Assembly (NCBI GenBank): GCA_027627225.1
Contig: CM051036.1
Location: forward strand, 43,000,926-43,064,925
DNA: 64,000 nucleotides
DNA from: Congeria kusceri
Taxonomy: Eukaryota; Mollusca; Bivalvia; Myida; Dreissenidae
Reading direction: 5' to 3'
Shown piece by piece: positions 1-11,045 of this stretch; within the stretch, counting starts at the first letter, position 1, and each line of letters opens with the position of its first letter. The notes beneath the pieces are model-generated. The model had not been told where the DNA came from. It made no database searches and was given only the letters and a program-made list of their open reading frames with translations. The translations under genes and the position numbers were made by a program.

Positions 1-68
1 CCTTGTAATACATATATGTTGTATAGCCTTCGTAATGATAACATTAAAACTGAGTTGTTAAATAAATA

Positions 69-1892
69 AATAGTGCGATTTTATTGACCTGGCACTCATT
101 AATCTCCGGAAGCGCTCGACCGTTCTATTTATATCGGTTTAACATTTATCTAGCGCCTAAAGCACGGATTTCATAGTCATATAACAAAAGCACCAATCAA
201 CAAGGCTCAGGTGGATAGTGTTTGACACTTTGAATCACAACGACTGTGGTTCGAATCCTGCTGAAATCTTTCTTTTTTATGCCCCCGAAGGAGGGCATAT
301 AGTAGTCGCACCGTCCGTCCGTGGGTAGGTGCGTGGGTGGGTGGGTCCGTCCGTCCAGAGTTCGTTTCCGCTCTGTAACTTTTTAATGCTTGGGTGGATT
401 TTAATATAACTTCAGATTATTATTTCCGATGACTAGACAATGTGTCGCGTACAACTCCCATGCTCGTCGGTCAAAGGTCAAGGTCACAATTCAAGGTCAA
501 AGGTCATGAATTTTCGTTTCCGCTTCATAACTTCTAAACGCCTGGATGGATTTTAATGTAACTTTAGATTATTATTCCACATGACCAGACGATGTGTCAT
601 GTACAACTCCCATGCTCGTCGGTCAAAGGTCAAGGTCACAATTTAAGGTCAAAGGTCATGAATATTTGTTTCCGCTCAGTTATTTCTTAACGCTTGGAAG
701 GATTTTAATATAACTTCAGATTATTATTCCCCATGACTAAACAATATGTCGCGTACAACTCCCATGATCGTCGGTCAAAGGTCAAGGTCACAATTTAAGG
801 TCAAAGGTTATGAATTTTTGTTTTCACTTCGTAGCTTCTAAATGTCTGGAGAGATTTAGTTGTTACTTGAGATTCTTATTCTCTATGACCAGACAATGTG
901 TCGCATACAACTCCCATGCTCGTCTGTAAAAGGCCAAGGTCACAATTCAAGGTCAAAGGTCAAGGATTTATGTTTCTCTACTATAACTTCTTAACGTCTG
1001 GAAGGATTTTAATATTACTTAAGATTATTATTTCCCATGACCAGGCGATGTGTTGTGTACAACTCCCATGGTCCTCGGTCAAAGGTCAGGTCACAATTCA
1101 AGGTCAAATGTCAAGGAATTTTCTTTCTGCTCTATATTTTCCAAAAGTCTCGAAGGACTTCAATATTACTTCAGATTATTTTTTCCCATGACCAGATGAT
1201 GTGTCGCATACCACTTACATGATCCTGGTTCAAGGTCTGTGGGTCCAAGGTTACACTTAAAAGGACAAATATTAGAATGAATTTTTTGTAGGAAGCATCA
1301 TTTTTGCCAACATGTAAGGAATATTGTAACTTGGTGGGAATGAAAATCATTATGAGGCAGAATCACAACAACAAATAGTTGTGTTGCTGAAATCTCAAGA
1401 TATTTGTCCAGGGCATAATATTGTACTCTGACACTGTTTTGCCTTCCTCACGAGCATATGCTTCGGGGGCATATGTCACATCCTGTGACAAGCCTTGTTA
1501 TCATTTTCTTTTACTTTAACATCACGTATTCTCGTGACGTTTTCTTTACTTTGTCGTTTTTCCTTTGTTTTATTATTTTATAAGTTTATTCTTTTTATCT
1601 ACATAAAAATGCAATCACAAAGACTCTGTTTTGCTCGCAGTACTGGTGCATCTGTGTCAGAATCGAGGTTGATTATGAGATTCCCTGTCATGACGTCATA
1701 ATGCCTATTTTGGGATTCGCACCCAAAACATCACGGTTCCAAACTTTGCGTACTTACCACTGCACCTTAGTATCATCTGTACAGGAGTAAGGATTTAATC
1801 AATAGATATTCGTGTCTGAGTCTCCTATCTGGGTTAGTAGCTTAAAATAATCGGAATATTCATGAGTGCCAGGTCAATAAAATCGCACTATT
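69..1892. mobile_element. TIR DNA transposon, non-autonomous, with tandem-repeat core
   Basis: Bases 69-99 are the reverse complement of 1862-1892 over about 31 bp (left end AATAGTGCGATTTTATTGAC). A weaker match continues roughly 12 bp further inward. Between the ends there is no transposase frame. The interior holds a second repeat unit: it opens with GCCCCCGAAGGAGGGCATAT near 280 and closes with TTCGGGGGCATATG near 1460, with a tandem core between. I could not define a clean target-site duplication. The element sits in the UNC93A intron just left of the exon at 2098. Confidence 0.65.
364..1265. repeat. Tandem repeat, ~151-bp unit, about six copies
   Basis: Units begin at about 364, 515, 667, 818, 969 and 1119 with variants of CGTTTCCGCT. 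Each unit carries a block rich in AGGTCA, such as GGTCAAAGGTCAAGGTCAC. The open frames at 898-1222 run along this repeat and are not genes. Elements with a core of ~150-bp tandem units are known in bivalves as pearl/HINE-type repeats. Assignment to that class is inference from architecture. Confidence 0.75.
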
Positions 1893-1903
1893 CTTTTATT
1901 ATG

Positions 1904-1992
1904 TGCAAATGTCAACACAGGTGTTGTGTATTTGTCTAATCTACTTTCCAGCGCTTCTGCTGCATGCATGGCGGCCTACAGATCGCATATGT
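1904..1992 (+). pseudogene. Broken duplicate of the UNC93A exon at 2098
   Basis: The acceptor-like CTTTCCAG followed by CGCTTCTGCTGCATGCATGG and then GGCCTACAGATC closely matches the true exon start (CCACAG, CGTTCCTGCTTCACGG, GGCCTACAGATC). The intron upstream also matches: GCAAATGTCAACACAGG at 1904 compared with GCAAATATAAACCCAGG at 2030. A 4-base insertion shifts the frame, and similarity stops near 1990, so this copy cannot encode the UNC93 segment. It lies between the transposon end at 1892 and the intact exon. Confidence 0.55.
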
Positions 1993-2097
1993 AATTGTAT
2001 TGCCCTTTATTATATACGATGTTCGTTCGCAAATATAAACCCAGGCACTGTGTTAATGCACAGACAGAAAATAGCCCGCAGTTATTCTTCTCCACAG

Positions 2098-2229
2098 CGT
2101 TCCTGCTTCACGGCGGCCTACAGATCACGTTCCTGCTCTGGGTACCGGACCCAGATATGAAAGCGCTCTTCTATGTGTTCGCCGCGCTCTGGGGCGCGGG
2201 AGACGCCATCATTCAGACGCAGATAAACG
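2098..2229 (+). CDS. UNC93A: UNC93A penultimate exon
   Basis: The acceptor is TTCTTCTCCACAG ending at 2097 and the donor is GTAACC from 2230. It enters with two bases completing a codon and leaves with one base. It encodes FLLHGGLQITFLLWVPDPD and the GAGDAIIQTQIN motif. A second AG at 2122-2123 could also act as an acceptor, but the upstream one has the better pyrimidine tract. Confidence 0.8.
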
Positions 2230-3365
2230 GTAACCGCTGGCACACATGACATACTGAGAAAGTATAGGAAACATAAGGAACAAACTTTATGATGTCGTGG
2301 GACAACTGGGCTTAAAGTGTCGTCCCGTATCAGCAGCGCAGTTCGGGACAACACTTTCCGCTATTATGGTATTTTTTGTTTCTAAGAAAACTCTTCAAAA
2401 CATAATTCCACTGTAGGCGGAAAGTATCGTCCCGGATTAGCTTTTGCAGACGTTCATTAAGCGCGGTTTTTCCACGACACGCCATGATAATATTCGCCAC
2501 CTGAGTATAACAAGGGCCTATCTGCTTCTTTATCACATGTTAGATAGGATCTTGTAATACTCAGGTGGCGATATTCTTTACTAGTATTTGTTTAAAGTAC
2601 TGTTTAGATTATTCGCTGTCTCATTAACTTCATCCACATTTGCGGCGGTAAAGTATGGCTTGTAACGGCTATCAGCGACAAGGAAAGAAAGCATTTGATT
2701 TTATCTAAATGAGTGTCTTCATGTTTGGAGGCATGTCGCCTTGATGTATTGCAACACACTGCAAAAATGATGACCACTAAAGCAGTTCTTTCTTTACAAC
2801 TGGAATATGGGCTGGTTGCTAAGGCGCCAATATGACACGTGCGTTAAGATTAAATTTGAAAAGACGCGTGCAATTAGTGTACATGGAATGCACAATGTGT
2901 ACCACACTGTGGTACATGTATCCATAATGTATACAGATACTAGTATAAAGTAAAACTTGAATAATATTTATAATTATATATAACTATAATAACCATCATC
3001 ATCATCATCATCATCAATTATAATAATAATAATCATCATCATCAATGTATTTTCTAAATTACAAAAAAAAATGCACTTCCCCTCTTATCATGCACTGATG
3101 TTACATACACGAACTTAGTTTTCTTTTTTTTTCAGCCCTGTACGGTTTCTTATGGAGCAAGGACTCGGAGGCGGCCTTTTCCAACTACCGGCTTTGGGAA
3201 TCCATGGGTTTCATTATCGCCTTCGCCCTCCAGAACTTCCTGCGCACGGACGTGAAGATCTACATCTGCATGGCCTTCCTGGTGGCCGGTATGATCCAGT
3301 ACGCCATAGTGGAGGTCCTCTACCGCCGCAACAACCATGGGCTGCCCAGCAATACGAAGCTTTAA
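2098..3365 (+). CDS. UNC93A: UNC93-family transporter-like membrane protein, C-terminal part (two exons)
   Basis: This is a partial gene: join(2098..2229, 3136..3365), the last ~120 residues ending at TAA 3363-3365. The motif ALWGAGDAIIQTQIN followed by ALYGFLWSKDSEAAFSNYRL is the hallmark of UNC93A-like proteins, which are 12-span MFS-fold membrane proteins of roughly 450 residues. The later part (GFIIAFALQNFL, VKIYICMAFLVAGMIQYAIV) reads as the final two membrane spans, followed by a short polar tail. The exon junction is phase 1 and restores the family-conserved QTQ-N-ALYG. UNC93A function is poorly defined; UNC93B1 chaperones Toll-like receptors. The intervening intron holds a palindromic MITE. 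Earlier exons lie outside the window. UNC93A rather than a close paralogue is inference. Confidence 0.85.
2291..2483. mobile_element. Palindromic MITE, copy 1 (degenerate)
   Basis: It carries the family signature GATGTCGTGGGACAACTGGGC at the left and CGGTTTTTCCACGACACGCC at the right, with AAAGTGTCGTCCCG and GGAAAGTATCGTCCCGGATT inside. The copy is diverged and partly deleted. It lies in the last UNC93A intron. Confidence 0.8.
2993..3045. repeat. (ATC)n microsatellite
   Basis: Runs of ATC/CATCAT interrupted by an AATAATAAT stretch, in the UNC93A intron about 90 bp before the last exon. Confidence 0.9.
3136..3365 (+). CDS. UNC93A: UNC93A last coding exon
   Basis: The acceptor is a long T-tract ending TTTTTTTTCAG at 3135. 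The exon starts with CC, which completes the Ala codon begun in the previous exon. It encodes the last 76 residues ending NHGLPSNTKL and stop TAA at 3363. Confidence 0.85.
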
Positions 3366-3775
3366 AGTGAGCCAGTGGGCGTCTATTTATAGTGCTGTCC
3401 CAAAATGAACGCGTACATTGAAATATGAAAGATACCAACCTCCAGCTGCATCAGCAGTAGAAAAACCTATTGTTAGCATCATAAGTTCCTTTACTTTAGG
3501 CCAGTGACCAAATGCTTATACAACACAACTATGATTAAAACTGGGGTCTCCGTCTTGGAACAGTCGATGCAAAACATGAAACAGATCTTTTGAATGTAAA
3601 GACTAATTAGACACATTAATGTTCGCGCGGACCATTCTTCTGTTGCTCAAAACTACCGGTAAAACGGCCGAGTAATCTAGCGACGTTTTAATATGTAAAT
3701 GTACTTAATATAGTAAACAGTTTGTTTGTTAAACGTTTTGTAATTAGATTAAGTTTGGAATAACAATTTATACCG

Positions 3776-3781
3776 AATAAA
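3776..3781 (+). terminator. Candidate polyadenylation signal of UNC93A
   Basis: AATAAA lies about 410 bases after the UNC93A stop. Another AATAAA at 4459-4464 is an alternative. No cleavage site can be confirmed. The rest of 3366-4230 shows no other feature. Confidence 0.4.
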
Positions 3782-4234
3782 CTCACTTTGAAATTAAAAT
3801 TATTGACACAAATAACTACATCTGTTAGTTGAAGTTTTGAGCAACTACCGCCTGTATTTGCAGTAATACTGCTTTTAATGCGAAAGAGTCGTATAAAGCT
3901 TACCTGAAAACGACCGTTGCTCATATATATGTCTAAAGTGTAATTATGAAATTATAGCTCAAATCTAAAACGTATCTATGTTTGTAGGGAATTAACCTAT
4001 ATTGTTCTAACGTGTAAGTTTGCATAAAGGCAGAAATTCCATTGGAAAATGCAATGTAAATATGCTTCAAATGTTCATCATGGATTCTTGGTGATTTGAA
4101 AGACGACTCTATAAAATATTATATGATGTTGGTTCTTTTTTCGCCTTTGCTAGTAGATACTTTATATGATTACGCCGCTGTGTGTTGCTCACATCATGTC
4201 TCTATTCCCACAGGTATTGACAAGCATTAATATT

Positions 4235-4278
4235 GTGTGTGTGCGTGCGTGCGTGTGTGCGTGCGTGTGTGTGTGTTG
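4235..4278. repeat. (TG)n / (CGTG)n microsatellite
   Basis: Alternating GTGTGCGTGCGTGCGTGTG with a TGTGTG end. Confidence 0.9.
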
Positions 4279-4552
4279 TCAGACTTTTTTTGTATATTTG
4301 TTTGAGATCATACGACCGTGAACATAATGAGCATGTCCAAAACAAATGTAACCTGAAGGATTGTATGTGTAAACATGCCGTTGTTTTGCTGTAAGTAAAG
4401 GAAAGAAAGGTAAAAATCGCTTACCCTCCTAGTTTTTCATTGTTTGAACTTTTGGTAAAATAAAATGCACGAAAATATGTTTAATAATGTATGTTTCAAA
4501 TGAATACACACCAACGGCGTTTTGTTGCTTTGGAGTCGATAGAGCTAGATAT

Positions 4553-6553
4553 ATTATATGGCGTACCATTAGGTCCTAAATTGATAGGATCTGGTCCGAC
4601 CAGGTCCGACTAGGTCGTACCTAAGGTAGGGGCTGGTAGGACATATTCGAAGCAGGTACGACCTGGTCGGACCTCGTTTGTGACAATGATGACCATTCAG
4701 TACGCCGCTACTGTTTACGGCTTCTGATGTAAAATAAGGTTCTAACTTGGAAGGACCTGGTTGTACCTGGTCGAAGCAGGTCCGACCAGGCCGTACCTGA
4801 GTTAGGGGCAGGTCCTACATCTAAATGAATTTCGACACTTCTGTACGCATTGGTAGGACCTGTACATAGAGCCTGTTTTTGCACGTTGGTTATTCTAGCC
4901 AATCAAAAAGTTGTTTAGTTAATTTAAACGAAATGTTGCAAAACACTCATTGTTTTCCTATATCCGTTCAAGGCATACTATAAATAGATGGTAACGTGAC
5001 TGCGTTATTACGTCAGTAAAGACCGGTGTGTACACAACGCGTTCAAGGTCCAAACTCATCGCAGCGGTTACCTGCTCTATTGGTTAACGGTAACCACTGC
5101 CAACACACGTAAAATCCTTCCAGATCTGGAAGGATTACGTGTTGGTAACTTTTACTTATTTAATTCAACTCAGTGCAATTTTCTACATAATTTGACTTTT
5201 TATATATCGTTTTCAGTCAATAATGAAAACAGAAAAAGAAAATAACTAATTAAAACCATAAATAAAATCTTGAAGATTTAAATCGATTATCATCATATGG
5301 TTTATTATGATGGCAGGGATTTGATTAGAGTTATGCACGGAACCAGTCAAATCTCTGCGCCGGAGGTTGTTCAAGATCCTCACAGCGCTTATCTCCCTTA
5401 CAAGTTCATACGATTTTACCGGTGCCTACACTTGAAGAAGCGTTATTTTCAAGATATCGTGAGAATTGTTTTACATGTAATAATATAAGTTCGATAGTTA
5501 TTCTAGATATTCAATGGTATATTTGCTAAAATTTCTCTGAAGTCATGGATTTATATACTATTATTGTATCGTAAAGACATAGTTGGTAATACAGTTGCGC
5601 TGTAGGTAAGACAGGTGCGCGTAATATTGAAACATTACTTGAACGTGTTTGTTGCACATTTTTATCTTCATCATTTTCATTACAAAGCAGTTTGTTTCAG
5701 TAGCCATTTTTGACTGTTTCAGTAGCCATTTTTGACTGTTTCATTAGCCATTTTGACTGTTTCAGTAGCCATTTTTTACTGTTTCAGTAGCCATTTTTTA
5801 CTGTTTCAGTAGCCATTTTTTTACTGTTTCAGTAGCCATTTATGACTGTTTCAGTAGCCATTTTTGACTGTTTCAGTAGCCATTTATGACTGTTTTTGCT
5901 CAGTAATAATGAGGGTGAACGTACTATATGTCTGTTAAAATATATCCGTTCTGCTGTAGAAACAGGCAACATAAAGTGCTTTAGAAACAGGCAACAAAAA
6001 GTAAGTGCCGTTAAATCGCTTCCGATCCCCTTCCATTTGTACCGAAGCACACAAATCAGGGCACCATAATTTCTTTTTCAGCACTAACACAATTTGCGCC
6101 TACACCTCAAACGGCTTATATAATATAAGTTTATACCATATTTCAAAGAGTTTTCTTTGTTTTGCATTATTTGACAAAGGACTACATTACTGTGTAAAGT
6201 AAGTTAATTTTTGCAAAAGAATTTGTAACATCCCAATGCAGTGGTCAATATAAATACAACGTGACAAATACGTACGGTCCTTCCAATTTAGGCGCCGACG
6301 TACTGGAGGGCATAAATGTCAAAAACGAGGTCCGACCATGTGGCACCTGCTTCAAATAGATCCTACCAGCCCCTACCTCCAGGTCAGACCATGCCCTACC
6401 AATTTAGGACCTAAAAATACCACAGGTTCTAACACTGCGCACTAAAGGGTCGAAATCACTAGGTGGTAGGACCTGCCCCTACCTCTTGTCCTACCTCATG
6501 TACGACCTGGTCGGACCTGTTCTAATAATAATGTAGGGACCTATGGTACACCA
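4553..6553. mobile_element. Probable TIR element with long subterminal inverted repeats
   Basis: The left end TATGGCGTACCATTAGGTCC is mirrored at the right end (reverse complement reads TATGGTGTACCATAGGTCCC, about 6528-6550). Inside both ends are blocks dense in GGTCCGACCAGG/GTAGGACCTG type words (4570-4870 and 6275-6530), again in inverted orientation. The middle holds a 22-bp minisatellite and parts of another repeat (5050-5150, 5300-5400). No coding capacity is visible, so it is either a non-autonomous element or nested fragments. Confidence 0.5.
5692..5897. repeat. Minisatellite, ~22-bp unit, nine to ten copies
   Basis: The unit is CTGTTTCAGTAGCCATTTTTGA with variants (TTTTTTA, TTTATGA). 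Copies are near-identical and head to tail. Confidence 0.95.
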
Positions 6554-6945
6554 TACTATTAAGATTGTATAGTGGAATACATTGTGACCATTGCCGTCGT
6601 ACCCGGATACTGCTTTGTTAAATATTAACATAGTTTGCACAAAAGAGCATGCGGAAATGCTTATAATTTACTTGTATTAAGGGCCTATTTAGAGATTGGA
6701 AAACAATATCCAAAATTATTGTCGTCGATTCCAAGAAGAAAAATACAATATAAATGTAAATTATCGCAATGATACTCCTGACAGAGCTATTTTCGAAATA
6801 ATGTTTCGAAAGATCAACTGAAATGGCCAAAAAATATAAGTATTTCATTTCTTGCCTCAGAGCATAAAGCTGACAGCGACACGCCCGGGTACTTGTGCAT
6901 TTAGAGGGGCATAACTCTTTACATACATAAACATCAACCGTCAAA

Positions 6946-7497
6946 CTCCTCGCAGTGGTTACTTTCCCATTGGTACTCTTCGCAGTTACCACTGCAACCA
7001 CGAGTTAAAAACTTACAGATTTGGAAGTTTTCAGGGGAGACGATTATGAGGAGATTGAAGATTCATTGTGTACACAATTTTAATTTTATCATTATTTTTT
7101 TAACAATGACACAAACATGATGCATTATTGGTACATGTATATATATTAGGAGTTAAAATTAAACAACAAATTAGTAAGTAAACATAACAACGCAAGGATT
7201 TTACGTTGTCCACGTTTTAATCATGTGCTTGTCAAAGATTTTCACATACAATCCTTGCGTTGTTATGTTTACTTATTTATTTATTGTTTTTCATTTTAAT
7301 ATATATACCTGGACCAATAATGCAACATGTCTGTGTCATTCTATAAAAGAAATAATGATAAAACTTAAATTTTGTACAATTTTTTTTTTCAATCACCTCA
7401 TAATCGTCTACCATGAAAACCTCAAAATCTGTAAGTTTTTAACTCGTGATGGCAGTGGTATTACTGAAGAGTACCAATAGGGAAGTAACCACTGCGA
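6946..7497. mobile_element. Foldback element: long inverted repeat with ~260-bp arms
   Basis: The left arm, about 6946-7205, starts AAACTCCTCGCAGTGGTTAC. It is the near-perfect reverse complement of the right arm, about 7245-7497, ending GTAACCACTGCGACGAGTTT. Only about 40 bases separate the arms. Both arms contain AAGTAAACATAACAACGCAA next to the loop and GACGATTATGAGG further out. A partial extra copy of the arm end follows at 7505-7575, and a related fragment lies at 5050-5150. The 127-residue frame at 6618-7001 runs into this repeat and looks non-coding. Confidence 0.8.
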
Positions 7498-7739
7498 CGA
7501 GTTTAAAATCTCTGCGCGGAGGTTGTGGTAACCGAGAGAGTACCAATGGGGAAGTAACCACTGCGAGGAGTTTCCATAAACATATTTGCATGGGTATTAA
7601 ATAGTTTAGATTTTTGAATTTCGTAAAGCAGAACTACTAAGTTTTACTATAGTGTAAGCTGCATGAACACTTACCAGTATGAATACTGGAAACTTTCAGC
7701 CATGTATTTGTGCTAATGCAGTCATGTGTAAGGTACAAT

Positions 7740-8090
7740 CTTCAAATTTTGAAAACAAGTGTCAAATGTACTGCAAATTAAAAAGATAAAACAGAAAACA
7801 CATATGTAAGTATGCTCTTTAAAGTGTGTGAAAGTCTTTAGGTTATTATGATTGCGAATACAGTCAAATAATACATAGATATAATTTTGTGTAGTAAAAA
7901 CAAATCGCGCGAATTATATGCGAATCTGCAAATTTGGAAAATAAGTGTCATATTGACCGAAGATTATGAGGAGAACAAATAACACATTTGCAATTATGCC
8001 CTTTATAGTGTGTGAAAATCTTAAGGTTATTATGATTGCGAATAACGTAAAAATAATACATAGATATAATTTTGGTGTCGTAAAAACTGA
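7740..8090. repeat. Two-copy tandem duplication, period ~181 bp
   Basis: The block ending GGTTATTATGATTGCGAATA plus ACATAGATATAATTTTG occurs near 7842-7895 and again near 8023-8075, with matching flanks. The copies have diverged moderately. No gene is seen in 7576-8500. Confidence 0.75.
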
Positions 8091-8509
8091 AAACACTTTG
8101 AAGGCACATGTAACTTTAATTCCAATTAGATACATGAGACATTAGTCATGAAGTTTTATCTCGTGTGATTTCATTTTGATAAAGCAGTACATTAGTTAAC
8201 ATGCCCATTCGCCAATAAGTGGCAATACATTGAACGTCCAAAATTTGATTAGTTGTACCTAATTGTAATATATTTGAAATTCTGGATTATATATAGACGA
8301 TGGATGTTTAGTATTCAATTGATATTCAAGCCCAACACTGGGTATAACCAGTCCGTTTAAGAAAGATAAGTTACACACACGTACTGCGTTGATCGAACAC
8401 ATAATTCCCCCGACCAATGAGGACACCGTAACAAACTAGATACCTGTTGGCACCATGTCGAGCCCGTTGTCAAAAAATAAACTTATATTGTAATAATTAT
8501 AAAATCACA

Positions 8510-9390
8510 TTGGAAAACAAGCTGTATAATACCCATATTTAACCTCTAATTGTGACCTTGACCTTTGAGCCAGGAACAAGTGTCTTGCGCGCAACATGGT
8601 GTCGCCATTTGGTGAACATTTTTTGAAAACTATTTAAAACTACAAACCACAAATGACGAACGTCTGGTCCGGACAAGCTGTATCATTTCATAAGTGTGCC
8701 ATTGGCCTTTTACCAAGGACATGCCGACTCCACATGGTGAACATGAAATTTTGTGCAAAACTATGTCAAACTCCACTTTCAAATAAAGAGCATCTGATCC
8801 GGACAAGCTGTATTATGCCCAATGTTTGACCTCTAAGTGCCACCTTGACCTTTGAGCCAGGGACACAGGTCTTTCGCGCGACACGCCGTCTTCTCATTGT
8901 GAACATGAGTGGCAAGCTATTTTAAAATTCCCTGATAAATGATGAATTTACAGTTCGGACAAGCTGTATTATACTCATATTTGACCTTTGACCTCGAAGT
9001 GTGACCTTGACCTTTGAGCTTGGAACACGGGTCTTGCGTGCGACACGCCGTTGACCTTTGACCTCTAAGAGTGACATTGACCTTTGAGCTAGGGACACGT
9101 ACAGGTCTTGTCTGCGACATGCCGTCTCCACGTGGTGAACATGATTTGCAAGTTATTTTCAAATTTCCTGATGCATGATGAATTAACAGTCCAAACTAGC
9201 TGTATTGTGCCCATAAAATTTGATCTCTAAGTGTGACCTTGACTTTTGAGCTAGGGATAAGGGTTTTGCGTCCTTATGGTGAACATTTGTGACAAGTTAT
9301 TTTAAAATTCCCAGATGAATGAAGTCCGGACAAGATCGGACGGACGCACTCACGCACATACACCGAACCGCTATTGTGACAACTTAGTCG
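8510..9390 (-). repeat. Tandem-core repeat (~150-bp unit), reverse orientation
   Basis: The unit contains GGACAAGCTGTATTATGCCC, TGACCTTGACCTTTGAGC, GCGCGACACGCCGT and GGTGAACATG, in about five to six diverged copies. The right edge reads into GGACGGACGCACTCACGCAC, which is typical of the start of hairpin-ended bivalve elements read on the - strand. The small open frames here are by-products. Confidence 0.7.
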
Positions 9391-10320
9391 AGCTGTCCAC
9401 AAGCGGGCTCGACGATAAACGGTTTCTGAGAAAAATTCGTAAACTTTATACCACAGTTCCGACAGTCTTCTCCAGTGAATGGTTGCACTCCAGCTGGTAA
9501 GTAATTTTTCCCATGAAATCATTCCCAGACCCAGAACCTTATCAAAAAGTTAAACAATTAACTACGCACTCACTCACTCATCCTGTTTTGTGCCGGTAAA
9601 CAAACAAATATGTCATTTAGGAAACAACCATATTGCTCACCGGTGCTTTGAAAAACAAAGTGCTCTTCGACCAAAATATTTCGGTATCTACTCGCTCTAG
9701 ACGTGAGCCATTTGTCTTGTTTACGAATCAATAGCTTGGTTGCCACATGAAGATGGCGTTTTAAGTAAAAACAACGTTTAATACGCCACAAGTATGGTAG
9801 AAACTGTTTTAAAAAAAAGCGTTGTACTGTTATACGATTAACCGATGACCTACTTTTAAGTGTTTCACTAGATTGCCAAATGTCAAATTCAAACTATACT
9901 CGGTTTCATCCTAAATCGGAAGTATAACAATGGCAACTAGAAAGTACTCGGGAAGTCAGCCTTTAAGATAGGTAACCTATTTATCAATTTAATTTTCCAG
10001 TGATAAGGTTACCTCCCTTGCGCAATATCCCAATAATAAACATTAAAGACACCGCCCCATATGAATTTGTATCCCAATAATAAATTAAATATTCAAGGCT
10101 CCTTAAACGGATTCTTGAATCTAGCGTGATCCGGATCGTGGACACTATTAGTTCATTGGACAATTTCCAACCAGAAAATTTTATGCAAAACCGTTCATAA
10201 CTTTTTGCATAAAGTTGCTAACTGAAAAACCAGACTTTCGTAAAACATTTTCTCCTTGACGGAAGTAATAAAGCGTCTTTTACGGACTTCTGTAATTTAT
10301 TTTTACCGGTACTAAATTTT
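9391..10320. other. Intergenic, no recognised feature
   Basis: I see no coding exon, RNA gene or clear repeat boundary here. The frames at 9315-9522 and 9570-9791 lack any family resemblance or splice context. Confidence 0.4.
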
Positions 10321-10394
10321 GTTGTTGTTTATTTGTTTGCTTGGATTTTTCACCGTTTTTAACTGTATTTCAGTCATATCACGGCTTCTCGGCG
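10321..10394 (-). mobile_element. SINE 3'-end fragment
   Basis: TTTGTTTGCTTGGATTTTTC and then CTGTATTTCAGTCATATCAC match the reverse complement of the SINE tail at 49349-49640. Only the tail is present. Confidence 0.6.
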
Positions 10395-10510
10395 AATCCT
10401 ACCTAAACGGCCCCAAAACCGGTCTATTAACAGTGGCAACTCGTTACCTCAAATCTTGCTCACGGAGTCCGTGACTTGTTAGAATGCGAATGCAAAACAC
10501 AAATTAGTTG

Positions 10511-10688
10511 TGCACCTATCAATATTTTGCCCCAGGGGGAGCGGCGGGTTTTTGAATAATTTAACTTTTGGGGTTTAATTCTCCACCCTAGAGCCAAGCA
10601 TTTTTGTCTAAAACGCTTTCAGTCTAAAGTCCCGTATGTGCCCGCCGTTCCGGGGGGGGGGGGGGGGGGGGAAACATAGATAGGTGCA
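10511..10688. mobile_element. Harbinger-like MITE, degenerate short copy
   Basis: The left end TGCACCTATCAATATTTTGC and the right end ATAGATAGGTGCA match the termini of the intact element at 14693-15034. The interior shares AGAGCCAAGCATTTTTGTCT. It contains a run of 20 G (about 10652-10671) where the intact copy has TCCCCCCCTGGGGG. Flanking bases do not form a clear duplication. Confidence 0.7.
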
Positions 10689-11045
10689 TGGAAGGTCATA
10701 CAGCTCCATAAACAATATCGCAAATTATACGTCAGCAAAAAATACAAATCAATGTTTATATATGAAAATATTATCATCGAAATATGGGTGAATTAGAAAC
10801 AGAATTTCACTCCATTAGTAACAATGAATATAATGACCTTATACATTATATTTTATGTCGATGAGGAGCTGTATATTCTAGTACTTAATATTACATTTTT
10901 CGGCTTTTGATGTTTGCATGTAGTATAACTGATAACGAGTGATGTTGTTGTTTTCGCATTCGAAAACAATAACATGAAATGAAAAAAAAAATTGAAACAA
11001 CTTGCGGTCATGACAGAATTTCAAGACGGACAAGACTAGGCTATT
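10689..11045. other. Intergenic, no recognised feature
   Basis: AT-rich, with no exon-like or repeat structure that I can support. Confidence 0.4.

Noticed and set aside
898..1222. Small frames in the left repeat
   Set aside because: They run along 151-bp tandem units with no conservation of frame between units.
6618..7001. 127-residue - strand frame
   Set aside because: Its N-terminal part lies in the foldback arm, its composition is low in structure, it has no family resemblance, and there is no splice or promoter context.
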